Positions 30,872 to 40,360 of a stretch of 45,036 bases of DNA are shown in pieces. Position numbers and translations under genes: made by a program. Location of the stretch: the NCBI GenBank assembly GCA_017454855.1, contig JAFTCE010000053.1, positions 1 through 45,036 of the forward strand, in the 5' to 3' direction. The stretch comes from Desulfovibrio sp. GTDB taxonomy: Bacteria > Desulfobacterota > Desulfovibrionia > Desulfovibrionales > Desulfovibrionaceae. Under the pieces are notes generated by a model. That model saw only the letters and a list, made by a program, of their open reading frames with translations, did no database searches and was not told where the DNA came from. Each line of letters starts with the position of its first letter. The first letter of the stretch is position 1.

Positions 30872-31867
30872 ATGGCGTTGACCGGCAAACAGCGTATTGC
30901 CGTACTCTTGTTGGCTATGGGCGACAAGTTTACGGCGGACGTGTTTAAACGCATGGAGCGGCAGGAAATAGCCGATATCTCCAAGGCCATTGTGGAGTTG
31001 GAACCCGTGGCCCGCGAAACAGTGGAAGAAGTACTGCGCGATTTTCACGAATCTCTGGTTGAAGGCGTGGATATGATTGCCGGCGGCAGCGATACGCTCA
31101 AGCGCCTGCTGGTCAAGAACCTGGATCCGGAAACGGCAAAGTATGTCATGGATTCCCTCAGCTTGGATACGGGACCTGCGCCATTCCGCGATCTGGAGCA
31201 GGTGAGTCCCAAGCTGCTGTCACAGGTTTTGCGCAACGAGCATCCGCAAACGCTGGCTCTTATTCTTGGGCATTTGCATCCGGATCAGGCTGCCAGTTTG
31301 CTGACGAGCCTGCCGGCAGGCGTGCGCGCCGAGGTACTCATGCGTCTTGCCCGTTTGGAAGCCGTGTCCGAAGATATGCTCATGGAAGTGGACAAGGTGC
31401 TTACCAGCCAGCTCATCGCCATGGGCGGCAAGGAAGGTAAGAAGGTGGGCGGCGTGCAGTCTGTGGCCGAGATACTCAATGCCGTGGATCGAGCTACAGA
31501 AGAGGAAGTACTTTCCGAAATTGAGGAAGACTCCGCGCAGATGGCTGAGGATATCCGCAATCTTATGTTTGTCTTTGAAGATTGCAAGAGCCTTGACGAC
31601 AAGGGTATTCGCGAAGTGCTCAAGGAAATTTCCAATGAGGATCTTACCTTGGCCCTGCGCGGTGCCAGCGATGAACTCAAGGAGAAGATCTTCAAGAACA
31701 TGTCGGAACGCGCCGCGAACATGATCCGCGAAGAATTGGAGTTCATGGGGCCGGCTAAGCTGTCGGACGTGGAGGACGCGCAACAAAATATCGTCAAGGT
31801 TGTGCGTCGTCTGGAAAGCGAGAACAAGGTGGTCATCAGTCGCGGTTCTGGTGACGTTTTTGTATAG
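30872..31867 (+). CDS. fliG: flagellar motor switch protein FliG
   Basis: A 331-aa protein that couples stator force to rotor and switches rotation, at the cytoplasmic face of the MS ring. N-terminal domain 'GKQRIAVLLLAMGDKFTADVFKRM' (binds the FliF tail), middle domain with 'NEHPQTLALILGHLHPDQAASLL' (the conserved EHPQ), and C-terminal domain with charged helix 'MFVFEDCKSLDDKGIREVLKEI' and 'SERAANMIREELEFMGPAKL'. GGAGC lies six to seven bases before the ATG at 30872. Normal length. Confidence 0.96.
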   Translation: MALTGKQRIAVLLLAMGDKFTADVFKRMERQEIADISKAIVELEPVARETVEEVLRDFHESLVEGVDMIAGGSDTLKRLLVKNLDPETAKYVMDSLSLDTGPAPFRDLEQVSPKLLSQVLRNEHPQTLALILGHLHPDQAASLLTSLPAGVRAEVLMRLARLEAVSEDMLMEVDKVLTSQLIAMGGKEGKKVGGVQSVAEILNAVDRATEEEVLSEIEEDSAQMAEDIRNLMFVFEDCKSLDDKGIREVLKEISNEDLTLALRGASDELKEKIFKNMSERAANMIREELEFMGPAKLSDVEDAQQNIVKVVRRLESENKVVISRGSGDVFV

Positions 31868-31947
31868 GCGGGAACAGTTGGAATTGACAATAACGGCCCA
31901 TCCGCTCGCAATGTTTTGCGGTCGGTGCTGGGCAGACGGGAAGCATC

Positions 31948-33411
31948 ATGGCGTCTGAGCTGTTGCGTAAAAAATGGAGTACTATCTTCATGGGCGAGCG
32001 GGAAACCACTCCCCAAGAGCTTGAAGCCATGCGGGAACCCGTGATGCGTGAGCGTCGGCAGCGCCAAGAGCAGGAAGACTATCTTGGACGTGTACGCGCC
32101 AAGGCTGAAGAACGTGCGCGTGAAATTCTTGGCGCTGCCTATGCCGAACGGCAGAAAATCCTCGCGGAAGCACACCAGCAGATTGAAACCCAGGCCCGAC
32201 AGGCCGACGAAGACGCTGCGGGGCTTAAAGAACAGGCGCGTTCCGTGCTGGCCGAGGCCGAAGCTGAACGCACCAAGGCTCAGGCGCTTCGCGAAGATGC
32301 CGCGCAGTTGCGGGAGGCAATGCGTCAGGAGGGGTACCGACATGGCATGGAGCAGGCTGGAGAGGAGCTGAGGGAATTCAGAGCTGATGTGGCCGGTATG
32401 CTCGCCGGTGTGCTGCATGGTCTGGAAGAGCAGCGCGCTGTTATCTGTGATGCCTGGCGTGAGACATTGGTGGAGCTGACGCACGTCGCGGTGGAAGCGG
32501 GCACGGCCTGGATACTGCAAGCGGAACATCAGCAGATATTGCGCCGTCTTGTTCTGGATTCCCTGCATTTGCTGGAAGACCGGGCAACCGTTACGGTGCG
32601 TGTGCATCCCGATGACGAGAAGGTCGTGGGGGATATGTTCAAGGACGCACGAGAATCCGTACCCGAGCTGCGTCAGTGGATAGTGGAAGGCGATGCTACT
32701 CTGGAGCCAGGGGATATTGTTGCTGAAAGCGGGAGCGGCAGCGTGGAAAATTTGCGCGCTAACTACCGAGAGATGGTTGACAATATCCTGGAGCATTTGA
32801 CATTGCCCCAAAGCCCAGCCGAAAGCCAAGCAGAGGCGCGTTTGAAGGATGCCGTTGCCAGCCATACGGCGCGCTTGTCTGAATTTGCACACGAGGCTGA
32901 GGCTGCACACGAAATGACGACGGAAGAGACGGCGTCAGCCGCGCCTAGTTTGCAGGAGGATACGCCGACCACACAGCCCGACGACGGTATGCGTAATGCC
33001 GGAGCCAGAGGTCAGGACGTTCCAGGCGCTTCCCGTACGCAGATGCCGCAAGCCATGCCTGGCGACGCTGCGGGGGCAGATACCTTGAATATGGCAGCAG
33101 CACAGCCAATGCCTTCCGTGCTGCCTGCGGATATGCCTCCCGACGTGGACGGTGGAGAGCATGAGCCAGAAGTGCATCCTGCCGCTGAAGATGCCCTTTT
33201 CGATGGGCTGAGTGCGTCAGCTGCCCAGGAAGGAGCCGTGCCAGCCGAAATGTCGGTTGCAGTTTCAATGCCAGTGGCCGATAATCCAAGTTTGGCTGAA
33301 CTGGAAGACGAGCTTTTCCCCTTGCCCGCAGACGAGTCCCCCGGAGCGGACAAAGAGCAAAATGTTTTTTCCGATGGAGGGTTCCTGCCCGGTGCGGAAC
33401 CGCAGGGGTAG
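31948..33411 (+). CDS. fliH: FliH flagellar export ATPase regulator with a ~200-aa disordered tail
   Basis: A 487-aa protein. The first ~285 residues are FliH: a long coiled coil ('RRQRQEQEDYLGRVRAKAEERAREILGAAYAERQKILAEA') and a V-ATPase-E-like C-terminal domain ('VTVRVHPDDEKVVGDMF', 'WIVEGDATLEPGDIVAESGSGSVENLRANY'). FliH binds FliI and FliN and recruits the export ATPase. FliH is usually 230-270 aa. Here 200 more residues follow, Asp/Glu/Pro/Ala-rich and low-complexity, ending 'NVFSDGGFLPGAEPQG', with no visible domain. GGGAAG precedes the ATG by four bases. fliI follows after 15 nt. Confidence 0.92.
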   Translation: MASELLRKKWSTIFMGERETTPQELEAMREPVMRERRQRQEQEDYLGRVRAKAEERAREILGAAYAERQKILAEAHQQIETQARQADEDAAGLKEQARSVLAEAEAERTKAQALREDAAQLREAMRQEGYRHGMEQAGEELREFRADVAGMLAGVLHGLEEQRAVICDAWRETLVELTHVAVEAGTAWILQAEHQQILRRLVLDSLHLLEDRATVTVRVHPDDEKVVGDMFKDARESVPELRQWIVEGDATLEPGDIVAESGSGSVENLRANYREMVDNILEHLTLPQSPAESQAEARLKDAVASHTARLSEFAHEAEAAHEMTTEETASAAPSLQEDTPTTQPDDGMRNAGARGQDVPGASRTQMPQAMPGDAAGADTLNMAAAQPMPSVLPADMPPDVDGGEHEPEVHPAAEDALFDGLSASAAQEGAVPAEMSVAVSMPVADNPSLAELEDELFPLPADESPGADKEQNVFSDGGFLPGAEPQG

Positions 33412-33426
33412 GGCGCGGGACATGCT

Positions 33427-34890
33427 ATGAAGCTGGAGCCTCAAGCCTGTATCAATTTGCTGCGCGTCGGCACGGCGGTGCGTTTGTACGGCAAGGTCAA
33501 CAAGGTCGTGGGCCTTGTGGCCGAAGGCAGTGGACTGCGTGCGCCCTTGGGCGCCGTCTGCCATATGCTGCCGGATCAGGGGGACGCTGGTATTGCCGCC
33601 GAGGTGGTGGGCTTTCGCGACGGCAATCTGCTGTTCATGCCCTATGGAGACATGCGTGGCATCCGTCCTGGCAGCCGCATCCGGAATACGAGCCTTCCCC
33701 CGGTTTTTCCCGTGGGACCGGATTTGTTGGGACGCGCTTTTGACGCCTTCGGCACCCCCCTGGATGCTGGCCCACCGGTCAGCACGGAATTTTATGTCTC
33801 TCCTTTGCCTGCAGGCGAACGTTCTCGTGAGGATTTTCAACGGCAGATGGAGGAGCAACGCAGCCATGAACCGGCATGGGCAGCTAAGGCCCGGCGTCAA
33901 TGGCATCCGGAACTGGCCCCCTTGTATAGCGATCCGCCCAGCCCGCTGCAGCGCCCCAGAATCACGGATATCTTGGATGTGGGTGTGCGTTCGGTGAACA
34001 GCCTGATCACCTTGGGCAAGGGACAGCGTGTGGGCATCATGGCCGGTTCCGGCGTGGGCAAGTCTACGCTTATGGGCATGATGGCCCGGTATACGCAGGC
34101 AGATGTCAATGTTATCGCTTTAATTGGTGAACGCGGACGGGAAGTCCTGGAATTTATGGAACGGGATCTGGGACCGTCAGGCATGGCCCGCTCTGTCCTG
34201 GTGATAGCTACGTCGGATCAATCGCCGCTTGTGCGCATGCGCGCTGCGTATGCCGCTACATCTGTTGCGGAATATTTCCGCGATAAGGGTATGGACGTAC
34301 TCCTGATGATGGATTCTGTCACCCGTTTTGCCATGGCCTCTCGAGAGGTGGGGCTGGCCGTGGGGGAGCCGCCTACGACAAAGGGGTACACGCCTTCGGT
34401 TTTTGCGCAGCTGCCCAAATTGTTGGAGCGCGCAGGACGTTCATCCAAAGGAACCATCACGGGCATCTACACCGTGCTTGTGGACGGCGATGATTTCAAC
34501 GAACCCATTGCCGATGCCGTGCGTTCCATTTTGGATGGCCATATCGTCTTGACACGGGAGTTGGCAGATCAGGGCCATTTCCCGGCCATTGACGTACTGC
34601 GTTCCATCAGCCGTTTGCGCTCGGATATTTGCGATCAACAGGATATTTTGGCAGGACGCATGCTCACGCGTTGGATGAGTACATATCGCCGCGTGGAGGA
34701 TATGGTCAATATTGGAGCCTATTCAAAAGGCGCCAATCCCGAAATAGACATGGCCATTGCCAAGATGCCCGCTATCAACGCGTTTTTGTGTCAAGATGTG
34801 GCCGATCAGCAGCCATTGGAAGCATGTTTTTCCCAAATGCGAGCACTGACGGAGGCGGAAGCTTCACGTGCGCCCAAAAAGGGCGGTTGA
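33427..34890 (+). CDS. fliI: flagellar type III export ATPase FliI
   Basis: A 487-aa ATPase that energises export of flagellar subunits at the base of the flagellum. It has an F1-beta-like N-terminal domain, Walker A 'GIMAGSGVGKSTLMGMM', 'IALIGERGREVLEF', Walker B 'MDVLLMMDSVTRFAMASREVGLAVGEPP' and 'YTPSVFAQLPKLLERAGR'. Between 'YVSPLPAGERSREDF' and 'SPLQRPRITDIL' it carries an insertion of ~40 charged residues not usual for FliI. No fliJ is found downstream; the next gene is rpmH after 221 nt. The start at 33427 is a bare ATG with GGGCGCGGG upstream. Confidence 0.95.
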   Translation: MKLEPQACINLLRVGTAVRLYGKVNKVVGLVAEGSGLRAPLGAVCHMLPDQGDAGIAAEVVGFRDGNLLFMPYGDMRGIRPGSRIRNTSLPPVFPVGPDLLGRAFDAFGTPLDAGPPVSTEFYVSPLPAGERSREDFQRQMEEQRSHEPAWAAKARRQWHPELAPLYSDPPSPLQRPRITDILDVGVRSVNSLITLGKGQRVGIMAGSGVGKSTLMGMMARYTQADVNVIALIGERGREVLEFMERDLGPSGMARSVLVIATSDQSPLVRMRAAYAATSVAEYFRDKGMDVLLMMDSVTRFAMASREVGLAVGEPPTTKGYTPSVFAQLPKLLERAGRSSKGTITGIYTVLVDGDDFNEPIADAVRSILDGHIVLTRELADQGHFPAIDVLRSISRLRSDICDQQDILAGRMLTRWMSTYRRVEDMVNIGAYSKGANPEIDMAIAKMPAINAFLCQDVADQQPLEACFSQMRALTEAEASRAPKKGG

Positions 34891-34960
34891 CGCGTCTATT
34901 GACCTTGGAGAAGCTCTGCAAAGGGTATGCACCTGCCTTGTTTTGCTCGACGCCAGCCCC

Positions 34961-34989
34961 TTGACGGAGCAACCTTGGGCGTGTATACA
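34961..34989 (+). promoter_or_regulatory. sigma-70 type promoter of the rpmH block
   Basis: TTGACG (34961-34966), a 17-nt spacer and TATACA (34984-34989), lying in the 221-nt gap after fliI. It would give a leader of ~115 nt before rpmH. No convincing fliI terminator is seen in the gap. Confidence 0.7.
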
Positions 34990-35111
34990 TTTCGGTTCCA
35001 AGAGTGTAACACTTGCGCAATACATTGGTCATACTGCCTGGCGAATAGTCAGGATACACATGGCCGACGGTACGTGGTGTCGGCTGTGGATAGCAACATG
35101 AGGAGCAAGAC

Positions 35112-35246
35112 ATGAAGAGAACATATCAGCCCAGCAAGATCAGAAGGGCACGCACTCACGGTTTTCGCGCTCGCATGGCAACGCCTGGCGGCAGGGCCGT
35201 GATTCGCCGTCGTCGAGCCAAAGGACGCAAGGTACTCAGCGCCTAG
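35112..35246 (+). CDS. rpmH: 50S ribosomal protein L34
   Basis: A 44-aa, very basic protein starting '[18 protein letters not shown]' and ending '[13 protein letters not shown]', the complete L34 pattern. It is part of the large subunit near the exit region. GAGGAG lies six bases before the ATG. It leads the conserved rpmH-rnpA-yidD-yidC-jag-mnmE order found near the chromosome origin in many bacteria. Confidence 0.98.
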   Translation: MKRTYQPSKIRRARTHGFRARMATPGGRAVIRRRRAKGRKVLSA

Positions 35247-35378
35247 GAAGCGCCGTTTGTGCCAGCGCCCCCCTGCCAGGAGCGCTCTCTGGAAGATACC
35301 GCTCTTGCGGCGTATTCGTATAAGTGATGCCGGTCGTCGATGAATGGTACTTGCTGGGGGGCATGGATTGCAAGAAGC

Positions 35379-35756
35379 ATGCGTCCCAATGGCCTGCCAA
35401 GGCAACTGCGCATTTGCAGCAGACCGGATTTCCTCGCTTGCTATGAGCGGGGCAGTCGTTATCATACCAAGCACTTTCTTATTTTTGTGCTGGCCGCTGA
35501 TCGACAGGATTTGTCGACACGTAGTGGCACGGCTGTTTCGCGCAAGGTAGGGAATGCTGTTGTGCGCAATCGCATTAAGCGTCTGTTACGGGAGTTTTAT
35601 CGTCTGCATCGGGGGGAATTGCCCGTGAATGCCGATGTAGTCACCGTGGTTAAAAAGCAGGCCAAGACCAGTGAACTTGGCTATGGCGAGGTGACTGCTG
35701 AACTCCTGCCGCTATTTGAGCGCATGTCTCGACGTGGATCTGGCAGGCAGATTTAG
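35379..35756 (+). CDS. rnpA: ribonuclease P protein component
   Basis: A 125-aa basic protein that assists the RNase P RNA in 5' maturation of tRNA. The core motif is '[26 protein letters not shown]' (the RNR signature), with '[16 protein letters not shown]' at the N-terminus. The start at 35379 fits the family's beginning; 35340 in frame would add 13 residues unlike RnpA. AAGAAG is the only ribosome-site-like stretch. It overlaps nothing; yidD follows after 11 nt. Confidence 0.95.
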   Translation: MRPNGLPRQLRICSRPDFLACYERGSRYHTKHFLIFVLAADRQDLSTRSGTAVSRKVGNAVVRNRIKRLLREFYRLHRGELPVNADVVTVVKKQAKTSELGYGEVTAELLPLFERMSRRGSGRQI

Positions 35757-35767
35757 GGCAGACGGGT

Positions 35768-36019
35768 ATGAACCGATTGATGCGTATGTTATGCGTATTG
35801 CCCATACGCCTGTACCAGTGGTGTATTTCTCCCGTGCTTCCTCCTGCCTGCCGGTTTTATCCAACATGTTCCGCCTACGCCGTTGAGGCCATCATGCTGC
35901 ATGGTATTCTTCGCGGTGGTTGGCTGACGCTCAAGCGCCTGAGCCGCTGCCATCCCTGGGGCGGTTCGGGGTATGATCCTGTTCCACCACCAAGGCGACG
36001 TCCTTTGTCCCAGGAGTGA
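35768..36019 (+). CDS. yidD: membrane protein insertion efficiency factor YidD
   Basis: An 83-aa protein with the full family pattern: '[36 protein letters not shown]' (including the C-R-F-x-P-T-C-S motif) and '[17 protein letters not shown]'. It is an amphipathic peripheral inner-membrane protein that aids YidC-dependent insertion. yidC follows, its start nine bases beyond this stop. Confidence 0.96.
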   Translation: MNRLMRMLCVLPIRLYQWCISPVLPPACRFYPTCSAYAVEAIMLHGILRGGWLTLKRLSRCHPWGGSGYDPVPPPRRRPLSQE

Positions 36020-36027
36020 ACGTCCAC

Positions 36028-37674
36028 ATGCAAGACGGAAAAAATTTAATTATTGCCATCCTGTTGTGTCTCGTTGTTATTATGGGCTGGAGTTACCTGG
36101 CCGAGTACATGGGTTGGGTGCAGAAGCCGGATCCTGCGGCAATAGCTCGACAGCAGGCGGCGCAGCAGGCCGAAGAGGAGAAGCAGGCGGCGCTGCAGAA
36201 AGAAGAGCAGGCGCGGGCCGCTCTACCCATGTTCACGCCTGCTCCGGGGCGCGATATGACTGTGCAATCGCCCCTGTACACTGCCGTGATCCATACTGGC
36301 GGTGGGGTTCTGCGCTCTTTTCAGCTCACGCACTATCGTGTAGGGCTGAATCCGGATTCTCCTTGTGTCAATCTGGTTGACGCCAGAACGGCTGCCGTGG
36401 CCCCTCTGGGGCTTGTGGTCAATAGCCAGCCCTCTTGGAGTACTGGCAAATGGGCTGTGGAAAATACGACTGACACGCTTGCAGTGCCAGCCGATGGCGA
36501 AGCAACGCTCAACATTGTGGGTGAGGTGGATGGCCTGCGTGTGCGGCGTGAGCTAACGTTCAGCGCCACGTCGTATTTGATTTCCGAGAAAATACGCATC
36601 GTCAACGCCTCGGATCAGGTGCGTAGTGTGCGTGTGGGCTATACTGTGGCCTCTGATGCCGACAATGCCGGCGACAGCCGCTATGACGCCATGCGCATAG
36701 CCTGGGACAAAGACGGCAGTCTGGAAGACGAAACGTCCGTGGAAACATTGGAAAAATCTGGCGTGCAGGTCAATGGTAAGATTTTTTGGGGCGGCGCCAT
36801 GAGTACGTATTTCCTGGCTGCAGTGCTGCCTGGAGGCAGTGAAAACGTTACGCTCAAGGGACGAGTGCAGCAAAACGTCTACCGCGCTGCTCTGGAGGAA
36901 GCCGAGTCATCGCTGGCTCCAGGGCAAGAACGTGAGTTCGCTGTTTCCTACTGGCTTGGCCCCAAGGATCGTCAGCAGCTTGCAGTCGTATCTGAACAAC
37001 TTGTCAAGAGCATCGACCTCGGCATGTTTCATCTCATTGCCAAGGGCTTGTTGTGGCTGCTGCAGTTTTTTTACAGCTATGTCCATAACTGGGGGCTGGC
37101 CATTATCCTGCTGACACTGCTTATCAAGGCATTGTTCTGGCCGTTGACCGCCAAGAGCTATGCATCCATGGAAAAGATGAAGAAGCTGCAGCCCCACATG
37201 GTGAAGTTGCGCGAGAAGTATGGCAAAGACAAGGAAACGATGAACAAGGAAGTCATGGCTCTGTACAAGACGTATGGTGTGAACCCCGCTAGTGGTTGCG
37301 TGCCTATCTTGATACAGATGCCGGTGTTTTTCGGCTTGTATCAGGCTTTGCTCACAGCCATTGAACTGCGCCATGCGCCATTTATCAGCTATTTGCCTGG
37401 GACGGATCTGTTATGGCTGGCGGATCTTTCTTCAAGGGATCCCTATTATATTACGCCTATCATCATGGGCTTGACCATGTTCTTGCAGCAAAAGATGAGT
37501 CCTCCGGCTACTGATCCCACACAACAGAAAATCATGATGTTTTTACCCATTGTCTTTACCGTGCTTTTCCTGGGCTTTCCGTCCGGTCTCGTGGTGTATT
37601 GGCTGGTGAACAACGTACTTTCCATCGCGCAACAACGTCTGATGATGAAGAAGCTCGCGCAAAAAGCAAAGTAG
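36028..37674 (+). CDS. yidC: membrane protein insertase YidC
   Basis: A 548-aa inner-membrane insertase: N-terminal signal-anchor helix ('LIIAILLCLVVIMGWSYLAEY'), a Gram-negative-type large periplasmic domain to residue ~330, then the conserved five-helix core ('WGLAIILLTLLIKALFWPLTAKSY', 'PLTAKSYASMEKMKKLQPHMVKLREKYG', 'GCVPILIQMPVFFGLYQAL', 'LGFPSGLVVYWLVNNVLSIAQQ'). It inserts membrane proteins alone and with Sec. The start is set at ATG 36028, preceded by AGGAG; a GTG at 36016 would overlap yidD. It ends 26 nt before jag. Confidence 0.97.
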   Translation: MQDGKNLIIAILLCLVVIMGWSYLAEYMGWVQKPDPAAIARQQAAQQAEEEKQAALQKEEQARAALPMFTPAPGRDMTVQSPLYTAVIHTGGGVLRSFQLTHYRVGLNPDSPCVNLVDARTAAVAPLGLVVNSQPSWSTGKWAVENTTDTLAVPADGEATLNIVGEVDGLRVRRELTFSATSYLISEKIRIVNASDQVRSVRVGYTVASDADNAGDSRYDAMRIAWDKDGSLEDETSVETLEKSGVQVNGKIFWGGAMSTYFLAAVLPGGSENVTLKGRVQQNVYRAALEEAESSLAPGQEREFAVSYWLGPKDRQQLAVVSEQLVKSIDLGMFHLIAKGLLWLLQFFYSYVHNWGLAIILLTLLIKALFWPLTAKSYASMEKMKKLQPHMVKLREKYGKDKETMNKEVMALYKTYGVNPASGCVPILIQMPVFFGLYQALLTAIELRHAPFISYLPGTDLLWLADLSSRDPYYITPIIMGLTMFLQQKMSPPATDPTQQKIMMFLPIVFTVLFLGFPSGLVVYWLVNNVLSIAQQRLMMKKLAQKAK

Positions 37675-37700
37675 CCTTGTCGCAATGCCAAGGGGGACGT

Positions 37701-38891
37701 ATGGAAAATTTCAAGGAATTCAAGGGGAAAAGCCTTGATGAAGCCATAGAAGAAGCATGCAAGTATTTTAACGCGGCGCGTGAAAAGCTGGAAATTGAAA
37801 TTGTGCAGGATGCAAAGACGGGAATTTTTGGCATCGTAGGCGCTCGTAGGGCCAAGGTACGCGCCCGGCGCGTAGAACTGCGTGAAGCCGTAGAGAGCAT
37901 CCTTGGCAAGCCTGAAGGTGGCATTTCACCTCTTGAAATGATTTTGGGTGATGAAGATGAAGATGACGCCATGCCATCCGCCTCGGCATCTGGTTCGAGG
38001 ACGGCCATAGCGCGAAGTCGTGCAAAACAGGGTTCTCGAACGGTTTCCAAGCGTTTTTCCGAACCTCGGGAACAAAAATCAGAACCACGGGAGCAGAAAC
38101 CCGAATCCAGAGATCACAAGCCCGTAACCGGCGGTAGACGCGGTCGCAAGCAGGAAGAAAAAACAGATACCGTCGACATCTCAGAACATGCGGAACGTGG
38201 GATAAAAAAAGCCGTGCTTGCCAAATCCATTGACCGGCAAATCGCTGTGCATGGCGATGGCGCTGACCTTGTCAAACCAAGAGAGCGGCAAAGTACGGGG
38301 CAGGGCGAGAGCGCAGCGGAAGAGCAAAACCCTGCATACGGTCTAGTGGATTCCCTGGAAGCATTGGAAGATGATATTGACGTTGCCGCAGAAGGACTGC
38401 CGTTGACGCCCTTGGAACAGCTTGATGTTGAACACTTGAGACAGCTTGTGCATGACACGACGTGCCAGCTCATACGTCCCATTGTGGACGGAGACCCCCC
38501 CGTTGAGGTGCATGTAGGCAAGGGGCGTGTGCATGTGCGCATTGCCTGTGCAGGTGACAACGGTTTGCTCATAGGGCGAGACGGGCAGACGCTGACTTCC
38601 CTGCAGTACATGATTTCACGTATTGTTTCGCGCGGCATGAACGCAGCCGTTCGGGTGCAACTCGATGCAGGCGAATATCGTCATCGGCAGGAAGAAAAAT
38701 TGCGAGAACTGGCCCTGTCCCTGGCGGAAAAGGTGCGTCAGACCGGACGATCCCTCTCAACGCGCCCGCTTTCCTCCTATCATCGTCGTATTGTCCATAT
38801 CTGTCTTCAGGATGCTGACGATATCCAAACGCGCAGCAATGGCGACGGTCCCCTGAAGCGCGTGGTCATCATGCGCAAAAAGGAGGGATGA
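37701..38891 (+). CDS. jag: KhpB/Jag RNA-binding protein with long linker
   Basis: A 396-aa cytoplasmic RNA-binding protein. The Jag-N domain is residues 1-55 ('FKGKSLDEAIEEACKYFNAAREKLEIEIVQDAKTGIFGI'). A ~200-aa charged linker contains three 7-residue repeats (EPREQKS/EPREQKP/ESRDHKP, DNA 38061-38123). Then come a KH domain ('IACAGDNGLLIGRDGQTLTSLQYMISRIV') and an R3H domain ('SLAEKVRQTGRSLSTRPLSSYHRRIVHICLQD'). It binds RNA and, in Gram-positives, modulates cell elongation; its role here is unproved. AAGGGGG lies four bases before the ATG at 37701. Confidence 0.93.
   Translation: MENFKEFKGKSLDEAIEEACKYFNAAREKLEIEIVQDAKTGIFGIVGARRAKVRARRVELREAVESILGKPEGGISPLEMILGDEDEDDAMPSASASGSRTAIARSRAKQGSRTVSKRFSEPREQKSEPREQKPESRDHKPVTGGRRGRKQEEKTDTVDISEHAERGIKKAVLAKSIDRQIAVHGDGADLVKPRERQSTGQGESAAEEQNPAYGLVDSLEALEDDIDVAAEGLPLTPLEQLDVEHLRQLVHDTTCQLIRPIVDGDPPVEVHVGKGRVHVRIACAGDNGLLIGRDGQTLTSLQYMISRIVSRGMNAAVRVQLDAGEYRHRQEEKLRELALSLAEKVRQTGRSLSTRPLSSYHRRIVHICLQDADDIQTRSNGDGPLKRVVIMRKKEG
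38061..38123 (+). repeat. three tandem 21-nt repeats in the jag linker
   Basis: Three in-frame units of 21 nt (38061-38081, 38082-38102, 38103-38123) encode EPREQKS, EPREQKP and ESRDHKP. They are degenerate at wobble positions, so they are old. The number of units may vary between strains. Confidence 0.6.
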
Positions 38892-38917
38892 CATGAGCTA
38901 TCTTGCGGAACGTGAAC

Positions 38918-40351
38918 ATGCTTGCAAAGATGCAGTCTGACGGCGATACCATTGCCGCCATTGCCACGCCGCCAGGCATAGGGGCCATTGGTATTGTCAG
39001 GTTTTCCGGTTCTGAGGCAAAAGGTATCCTTGCGCGCATGGTTCAGCCGCTGTCTCCGCGTTTTAAGGATTTTCGTCCCTGGCAACTGCACCGGGCTCGG
39101 GCACTGGACTGGCACGGCACAGCCCTTGACGATGTGCTGGCCGTATTTATGCCCGGACCGCAGACATTTACAGGCGAGGATACGGCGGAGATACAATGTC
39201 ATGGCGGGCCAGTGGTGGTGCAGGCCATTTTGGAAAGTGTCCTACGTCATGGAGCGCGTCAGGCGCAACGTGGAGAATTTACGCGCCGGGCTTTTATGAA
39301 TGGGCGCATAGATTTGAGTCAGGCCGAAGCCGTGGCCGAACTTGTGGCCGCGCCCTCACGCGAGGCCCTGCGCTATGGTTTGAATCGGTTGGACGGCCTG
39401 CTCGGGCAGCGCATACGGGAACTTGCCGCAAAACTGGAGGGGCTGCGTACCTCCTTATGCCTGGCAGTGGATTTTCCCGAAGAAGAGACAGAAGTTTTGG
39501 AACCTCTTGCTCTGAGTGCCGCTGTGGACGAGGCCATAGGCGCATTGCAACGCCTTTTGGCTGGCAGTCGTCGCGCCAACGTGATGCAGCAAGGCGCGTT
39601 AGTGGTTCTGGCTGGCGCTGTCAACGCGGGCAAGTCCAGTTTGCTCAATGCCCTGTTGGGACGCAACCGGGCACTTGTCACTGCCATTCCCGGCACGACA
39701 CGCGATTATCTGGAGGAAGCGTGTGACCTCATGGGCGTGCCCGTGCGACTGATCGATACCGCCGGCCTGCGGCGGGGTGGAGAAGCTGGCCTTGAAGCTG
39801 TGGAGCGTCTGGGGATGGTGCGCAGTCGTGAAAAGCTGGCAGAAGCGGATGCCATACTTCTGGTTCTGGACGGAGCGCGTCTGGGCGATGAGGGCGCTGC
39901 TGCTTTGTCTTGTCCTGATCCGGCTGCCGAGGAGGTTTTGAACGCGGTGGGGGCGACGCCCATGCTTGTGGTATGGAACAAGTGCGATGTGTGCATGCCT
40001 ACGGTGTTCCCACCCCGTTGGCTGGAAAAGCAAAGCTGTTGTGCCGTGAGTGCGCTTTCTGGTGCGCATGTGGAAGAATTGGCGGCCATGCTGCGCGCAT
40101 TGTTGCTTTCTTCGACGGGTGGTGAACCTGTGGAAGACGGACTTGCTCCTAATGCACGACAGTCGCTGGCGTTGGAAAACGCCTTGGAGGAGCTGCAAGC
40201 CTTGCGGGAAGATGTACTTGCCGGACAGCCGTATGATTGTTGTGCCGTGCGCTTGGAAATGGCCTGCGAGCATTTGGGTGACGTGACCGGAGTATCCAGC
40301 CCTGCGGAGGTGCTGAACAGCATCTTTGCGCAATTTTGCATTGGCAAATAA
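38918..40351 (+). CDS. mnmE: tRNA modification GTPase MnmE
   Basis: A 477-aa protein that, with MnmG, adds carboxymethylaminomethyl to U34 of certain tRNAs. It has an N-terminal tetrahydrofolate-binding domain ('DTIAAIATPPGIGAIGIVRFSG'), a helical domain and an inserted G domain with 'LAGAVNAGKSSLLNALLG' (G1), 'IPGTTRDYL' (G2), 'LIDTAGLR' (G3) and 'VWNKCD' (G4). The C-terminal 'FCIGK' carries the conserved catalytic Cys. The start at 38918 is uncertain (38930 or TTG 38903 also possible); GGAA lies seven bases upstream of 38918. Confidence 0.95.
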   Translation: MLAKMQSDGDTIAAIATPPGIGAIGIVRFSGSEAKGILARMVQPLSPRFKDFRPWQLHRARALDWHGTALDDVLAVFMPGPQTFTGEDTAEIQCHGGPVVVQAILESVLRHGARQAQRGEFTRRAFMNGRIDLSQAEAVAELVAAPSREALRYGLNRLDGLLGQRIRELAAKLEGLRTSLCLAVDFPEEETEVLEPLALSAAVDEAIGALQRLLAGSRRANVMQQGALVVLAGAVNAGKSSLLNALLGRNRALVTAIPGTTRDYLEEACDLMGVPVRLIDTAGLRRGGEAGLEAVERLGMVRSREKLAEADAILLVLDGARLGDEGAAALSCPDPAAEEVLNAVGATPMLVVWNKCDVCMPTVFPPRWLEKQSCCAVSALSGAHVEELAAMLRALLLSSTGGEPVEDGLAPNARQSLALENALEELQALREDVLAGQPYDCCAVRLEMACEHLGDVTGVSSPAEVLNSIFAQFCIGK

Positions 40352-40360
40352 GTTGTACCT

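Noticed and set aside
31285-32910. 541-aa minus-strand frame opposite fliG/fliH
   Set aside because: It spans two confidently assigned genes on the other strand and has Ser/Arg-rich low-complexity content typical of antisense coding DNA.
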